Of a stretch of DNA of 7,252 bases, positions 4,239 to 7,252 are shown one piece after another. The DNA lies in the NCBI GenBank assembly GCA_027296665.1, contig JAPUIV010000271.1, positions 1 through 7,252 on the forward strand, given 5' to 3'. Position 1 is the stretch's first letter, and each line of letters opens with the position of its first letter. The position numbers and the translations under genes were made by a program. The stretch comes from Acidobacteriota bacterium. GTDB lineage: Bacteria > Acidobacteriota > Polarisedimenticolia > JAPUIV01. Under the pieces are notes generated by a model, which did no database searches, had not been told where the DNA came from, and was given only the letters and a program-made list of their open reading frames with translations.

Positions 4239-5321
4239 ATGAAGCTTGGCCTGTTAGGATTTCCCTCCAGCGGAAAAACCACTCTGTTCCGCCTCTTGAC
4301 GGGGGCCTCCGTCGACTCGGCCCCGGCGGGTAAGGATCCTTTCCGGGTCGGCGTGGCCCGGGTTCCCGATCCGCGGATCGACCACCTGGTGAAAATCTTC
4401 CGGCCGAAAAAGATCACCCGGTCGACCGTCGAATTCCTGGATCCAACCGCGGTCCGCGGCCCGGCGCGCCGGGAGGCCGCGCCGTACCAGGAGATCCGCA
4501 CTGCCGACGGCTTCCTCCATGTCCTCAGGGCCTTCGCCGACCCCTCCGTCCCGATACCCGAGGGGGGTGTGGATCCGGCCAGGGACGTCCGCGGGATGGA
4601 AACGGAACTGCTTCTCGCCGACCTGGTCAGCGTCGAAAAACGGCTAGAGAAACTGGAGATCTCCGTGCGGAAGAACCGGAATCCCGATGACCAGGCGGAG
4701 CGGGAGATCCTGGAGCGCGTGCGCGCCGGCCTGGAGAAGGAACGGCCGGTGCGGCAAACCGACCTGCGCCCGGAGGAGAGGAAGAAGGTGCGCGGGTTCG
4801 ACTTCCTGACCGACAAGCCGATTCTCGGATTCTTGAACCTCGATGAGGCCGATTGCGGCAACCCCGATGCGGGGCTCCGCAAGTACGGCCTGGAGGCGGG
4901 CGGCGCCGACCAGCTGCATGCCGGCTTTTGCGCCGCCTCGGCGCGCATCGAGCTCGAGGTGAACCAGCTCGACCCGGGCGACGCCGAGGAGTTCCGCAAG
5001 GATCTCGGGATCACCGATTCCTGCCGGGATCAGGTGATCCGCGGTGCCCGCGGCGTCCTGGATCAGGCCACCTTCTTCACCTGCGGGGAAACGGAAGTCC
5101 GGGCCTGGGATTTTCCCGCCAGCATGGTCGCCCAGAAGGTGGCGGGACGGATCCATTCGGACATGGAGCGTGGGTTCATCCGGGCCGAGGTGATCGCCTA
5201 CAAGGATCTAATGGAGGCAGGCTCCATGGCTGCGGCGCGGGAACGGGGCACCCTGCGCATGGAGGGCAGGGAATATCCGGTCCTCGACGGCGACATCATC
5301 ACCTTCCGGTTCCACGTTTGA
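4239..5321 (+). CDS. Divergent YchF/OLA1-family P-loop NTPase-like protein with TGS domain
   Basis: The 360-aa protein has the length and layout of YchF (about 363 aa): N-terminal P-loop domain, helical coiled-coil insert (about 125-180) and C-terminal TGS/DUF933 domain (about 275-360). The C-terminal half is convincing: TFFTCGETEVRAW (278-290), VAGRIHSDMERGFIRAEVI (301-319), EAGS and LDGDIITFRFHV at the end. The P-loop is GFPSSGKTT (7-15) instead of GLPNVGKST, and the unusual YchF nucleotide motif NxxE is kept (N200-L-D-E203). The switch region is altered. The segment matching DIAGLVKG reads DPTAVRG from D68, so the G3 glycine is lost, the glycine-rich part after it is about 4 residues shorter, and the residue aligning with catalytic His114 of E. 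coli YchF is Ile106. Canonical YchF binds ribosomes and hydrolyses ATP; this one may bind nucleotide with little hydrolysis (inferred). It could be a second paralogue. It converges on selA with a 23-base overlap. Confidence 0.88.
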   Translation: MKLGLLGFPSSGKTTLFRLLTGASVDSAPAGKDPFRVGVARVPDPRIDHLVKIFRPKKITRSTVEFLDPTAVRGPARREAAPYQEIRTADGFLHVLRAFADPSVPIPEGGVDPARDVRGMETELLLADLVSVEKRLEKLEISVRKNRNPDDQAEREILERVRAGLEKERPVRQTDLRPEERKKVRGFDFLTDKPILGFLNLDEADCGNPDAGLRKYGLEAGGADQLHAGFCAASARIELEVNQLDPGDAEEFRKDLGITDSCRDQVIRGARGVLDQATFFTCGETEVRAWDFPASMVAQKVAGRIHSDMERGFIRAEVIAYKDLMEAGSMAAARERGTLRMEGREYPVLDGDIITFRFHV

Positions 5322-6747
5322 GATTCTTCTTTCCCCTGGCGGGGAACAATCTTTCCAGATTCTGAACCACCGTTTCATCCCTGTCCCTGGGCACCGCCCG
5401 GAGATCGATCAGGACCGCATCCTTGCCGGCGCGCGTGATGATCGGCGGCTCGGCCCGGCGCAATTCGCCCGAGAGTTTGCTGACGGTCCGGTCCCGGGGT
5501 TTGAGGGCCACCAGAAAGGTGGGAAGGCCCCGGGCCGGGGCGGCGCCGCCGCCGACCACCGACTCGCCAGGCAGCAGATTCACTTCCAGGGTGTTGCCGC
5601 AACGCTTGCGGATCGATCCGGCCAGCTTCTCGGTTCTCGCCTTCAACTCTTTCGGAGCGGCGGCAATCATTTTCTGGACGGGAATATCCCGCCGGTGCGT
5701 GCCGCGCCGGTGCGCCATCAGAGTCGCCTCCAGGGCGGCCAGGGTCATCTTGTCGACGCGGAGGGCCCGGCTCAGCGGGTTGTTCCGGAGCCGGCGGACC
5801 AGGGCCTCGCGGCCGGCGATGATGCCGGCCTGGGGTCCGCCGAGGAGCTTGTCCCCGCTGAAGGTGATGAGGTCGGCTCCGGCGGCGAGGATCTCGCGGA
5901 CGGTCGGTTCGCCGGGGATACCCAGGTCGGAAAGATCGTGCAGGTTTCCGGCCCCCTCATCGACGATCAACGGCAGGCGGTTCGCCTTCGCCAACCGCGC
6001 CAGTTCCTCCACCGAGGCCGACTCGACGAAGCCGATGATCCGGAAGTTGCTGGTGTGAACGCGAAGAATCGCGCCGGTCTCCGGCCCCACCGCCGCGGCG
6101 TAATCGCCGATCCGGGTCCGGTTGGTGGTGCCGATCTCCCGCAGTCTCGCCCCGCTCTTCGCGAGGATTTCAGGCAAACGGAAGGACCCGCCGATCTCCA
6201 CCAGCTCCCCGCGCGACACGATCACTTCCCGGTCCTCCGCCAGACTGTTCAGTACCAGCAGCAGCGCCGCCGCGTTGTTGTTGACCAGATGAAATGCGGA
6301 ACCGGGAATCAGGCCCGCGAGGATCTGGTGTACCCGGGCGGCGCGCCCCCCCCTCCGGCCGGTCTCGAGGTCATACTCGAGATCGACGAACTGATCGCAG
6401 ATCTCAGCCACCCGCCTCTTCGCCTCTCCGCTCAGAAGGGCGCGGCCGAGGTTGGTGTGGATGATCACCCCGGTGGCGTTGATCAGAGGCACCAGGCCGG
6501 GGCGGGCTTCCTCCCGGGCGCGATCCCGGATCTCCCTTCCCAGGCTCGACAGCCGTTCCCGCAGGCCGGCCTCCTCGAGATCGCCCCGCAATACCGCCTG
6601 GCGCAACTCGGTCACTACCGCCCGCAGGATTTCCATTCCGTAACCGGGGCCGATCTCCTGGAGAGCCGCCTCGACATCCTTATCCCTTAAGAGTCGGTCG
6701 ATAGGGGGGATCCGGCGGGGAGAGGCCTTCACGACGATTCTGGCCAT
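5299..6747 (-). CDS. selA: L-seryl-tRNA(Sec) selenium transferase
   Basis: SelA is a cytoplasmic PLP enzyme that converts seryl-tRNA(Sec) to selenocysteinyl-tRNA(Sec) using selenophosphate, for insertion of selenocysteine at UGA codons. The 482-aa product matches the family (E. coli 463 aa). It has the N-terminal IPPIDRLL segment (13-20), INATGVIIHTNLGRALLS (89-106), LEYDLETGRRG (123-133), VNNNAAALLLVL (155-166), SRGELVEIGGSFR (178-190), GTTNRT (206-211), VHTSNF (230-235), DEGAG (263-267) and SGDKLLGGPQAG with PLP Lys300. Most SelA proteins read DLGSG where this has DEGAG, a small active-site variation. The ATG at 6745-6747 is chosen because homology begins right after it. A frame extending further upstream is antisense to the right-edge gene and is rejected. 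The ribosome-binding site is weak (AGG about 10 bases upstream, then an A/T-rich stretch). No selB, selD or selC is in the window and selA is flanked by opposite-strand genes, so it appears monocistronic. Confidence 0.96.
   Translation of the reverse strand: MARIVVKASPRRIPPIDRLLRDKDVEAALQEIGPGYGMEILRAVVTELRQAVLRGDLEEAGLRERLSSLGREIRDRAREEARPGLVPLINATGVIIHTNLGRALLSGEAKRRVAEICDQFVDLEYDLETGRRGGRAARVHQILAGLIPGSAFHLVNNNAAALLLVLNSLAEDREVIVSRGELVEIGGSFRLPEILAKSGARLREIGTTNRTRIGDYAAAVGPETGAILRVHTSNFRIIGFVESASVEELARLAKANRLPLIVDEGAGNLHDLSDLGIPGEPTVREILAAGADLITFSGDKLLGGPQAGIIAGREALVRRLRNNPLSRALRVDKMTLAALEATLMAHRRGTHRRDIPVQKMIAAAPKELKARTEKLAGSIRKRCGNTLEVNLLPGESVVGGGAAPARGLPTFLVALKPRDRTVSKLSGELRRAEPPIITRAGKDAVLIDLRAVPRDRDETVVQNLERLFPARGKKNLKRGTGR
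5331..5346. terminator. Hairpin 10 bases after the YchF-like gene stop, inside the selA 3' end
   Basis: TTCCCC (5331-5336) and GGGGAA (5341-5346) form a perfect 6-bp stem around a 4-base loop (TGGC). On the plus strand it follows the YchF-like gene stop at 5319-5321, but the downstream CAATCTTTCC is a poor U-tract. It lies within the C-terminal codons of selA. It could end ychF-like transcripts before they run deep into antisense selA, but terminator strength is doubtful. Confidence 0.35.
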
Positions 6748-6786
6748 ATTTTTTAAACCTAAAATTACCGTCCTGCAAGGCTTTCG

Positions 6787-6815
6787 TTGACCAGAACGGG
6801 ACCTGGACATTATAT
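6787..6815 (+). promoter_or_regulatory. Candidate promoter of the right-edge gene
   Basis: TTGACC (6787-6792; 5 of 6 consensus bases) is followed after 17 bases by TTATAT (6810-6815), or after 18 bases by TATATT (6811-6816). Transcription would start near 6822, giving a leader of about 60 bases before ATG 6883. The -10 overlaps the opposite-strand TATAAT assigned to selA. Confidence 0.5.
6809..6814 (-). promoter_or_regulatory. selA: Consensus -10 element (TATAAT) upstream of selA
   Basis: A perfect TATAAT lies on the minus strand 61-66 bases upstream of the selA ATG, with an expected start near 6802 and a leader of about 55 bases. The hexamer 17 bases upstream (TGTTCC) is a poor -35, so activation by another factor or a weak promoter is likely. 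Confidence 0.45.
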
Positions 6816-6882
6816 TTGATATGGCGCCGTCGGAACACCCTGTCTCGCGTTCACCCCTTTTCCTGCAAGAGGCCCGGCTCGT

Positions 6883-7252
6883 ATGGAATACCATGTCGGT
6901 ATCGAAGAAGCGATCGAACAGCTCGACATCGGCATCAAGCGCCTCAAGATCGAGTACGAACGGTTCTTTTCCGGCAGCGTGGAAAGACCCCCGAACCATC
7001 TGAAGGGCAAGATGGAGGCGTTGATCCACTTTTACCGGAACAATCCCCCGAAGGGTTTCGCCCACCGGTTCCAGGTCAATTCCCTGATCAGCCGGTTCAA
7101 TATTCTCAGGGAACACTGGGGCCGCAATATGAGGATGCAGGAGATGGGAATCGTCCGCCCCCACCTCACCCTGTCGAAAGGCCGGCGGCAGGCCCTTCCG
7201 GATCCCAAGACGCCCTCACCGCCAAAAAACGGATCATCGACCAACGATTTCT
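6883..7252 (+). CDS. Partial conserved protein resembling the MXAN_5187 C-terminal domain, cut at the right edge
   Basis: The frame opens at ATG 6883 and has no stop before the window ends (123 complete codons). AAGAGG lies about 10 bases upstream, and an in-frame stop at 6817-6819 with no alternative ATG between fixes the start. The sequence begins MEYHVGIEEAIEQLDIGIKR, an amphipathic helix. A segment rich in aromatic and basic residues follows (about 24-90) with YERFFSG (25-31), RPPNHLKGKMEALIHFYR, HRFQVNSLISRFNILREHW (61-79) and the RMQEMG end. This pattern (Y-x2-FF-x-G, then F-x-V/F-N-x-L-x2-R-[FY]-N, W-x-R) resembles the MXAN_5187 C-terminal domain of deltaproteobacterial proteins, recalled from memory and not searched. 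From about residue 98 it becomes basic and then Pro/Ser-rich, probably disordered. The domain has no known biochemical function. It is divergent from selA, sharing a 135-base intergenic region. Confidence 0.75.
   Translation, partial: MEYHVGIEEAIEQLDIGIKRLKIEYERFFSGSVERPPNHLKGKMEALIHFYRNNPPKGFAHRFQVNSLISRFNILREHWGRNMRMQEMGIVRPHLTLSKGRRQALPDPKTPSPPKNGSSTNDF

Noticed and set aside
4226..5014. Minus-strand frame of 262 codons antisense to the YchF-like gene
   Set aside because: It is Ser/Arg-rich and low in complexity, with no motif, while the plus strand encodes a recognisable YchF/TGS protein.
5695..6690. Plus-strand frame of 331 codons antisense to selA
   Set aside because: It is explained as the reverse of the SelA coding sequence. 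Its composition is typical of antisense frames and no domain is visible.
6748..7164. N-terminal extension of SelA up to 7164
   Set aside because: The extra 139 residues are antisense to the right-edge gene, and SelA homology begins at Met 6747.

Overview
This is a GC-rich bacterial window with an AT-richer left flank. It looks like a Deltaproteobacteria-type genome (Desulfobacterota, Geobacter-like or Myxococcota-like). That placement is an inference from three things: a stand-alone MshEN protein without an ATPase, a bacterial selA, and a small right-edge protein that resembles the C-terminal domain of the myxobacterial MXAN_5187 family. I see no transposase, integrase, CRISPR array or phage gene.

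Layout, left to right. (1) Positions 1-192, minus strand: the first 64 codons of an unidentified multi-span membrane protein that runs off the left edge, with a strong Shine-Dalgarno site and a plausible promoter. (2) 340-1527, minus: a 395-aa protein with an N-terminal c-di-GMP-binding-type MshEN domain, a Pro/Glu-rich linker and a GAF-like C-terminal part. (3) 1768-1844, minus: tRNA-Pro(UGG) with encoded CCA. (4) 1879-4119, minus: a compact dTDP-sugar operon of a short-form RfbA thymidylyltransferase, a short RmlC-like cupin and an RfbB 4,6-dehydratase. (5) 4239-5321, plus: a divergent YchF/OLA1-family P-loop protein. (6) 5299-6747, minus: SelA, overlapping the YchF-like gene tail to tail by 23 bases. 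(7) 6883-7252, plus: a partial gene open at the right edge. No gene-free stretch exceeds 300 bases; the longest is 1528-1767 (240 bases), which holds a leader, a promoter and two weak palindromic structures.

How the parts work together. rfbA, the rmlC-like gene and rfbB are spaced 25 and 8 bases apart behind a near-consensus promoter. Together they would convert glucose-1-phosphate and dTTP to dTDP-4-keto-6-deoxyglucose and then possibly epimerise it. No rfbD reductase is present here, so the final sugar is not determined by this window. SelA makes selenocysteinyl-tRNA(Sec), but no selB, selD or selC lies in the window. The MshEN protein suggests c-di-GMP-responsive control of a surface or motility function.

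The most notable points are: the YchF-like protein, which appears to lack the G3 glycine and the catalytic histidine of canonical YchF and may be translated from a leaderless mRNA; the RmlC-like protein, which ends before the catalytic Asp region of classical RmlC; the face-to-face overlapping promoters between selA and the right-edge gene; and the composition change at the 3' end of tRNA-Pro, a typical island insertion point. Nothing here amounts to a clearly new multi-gene system.
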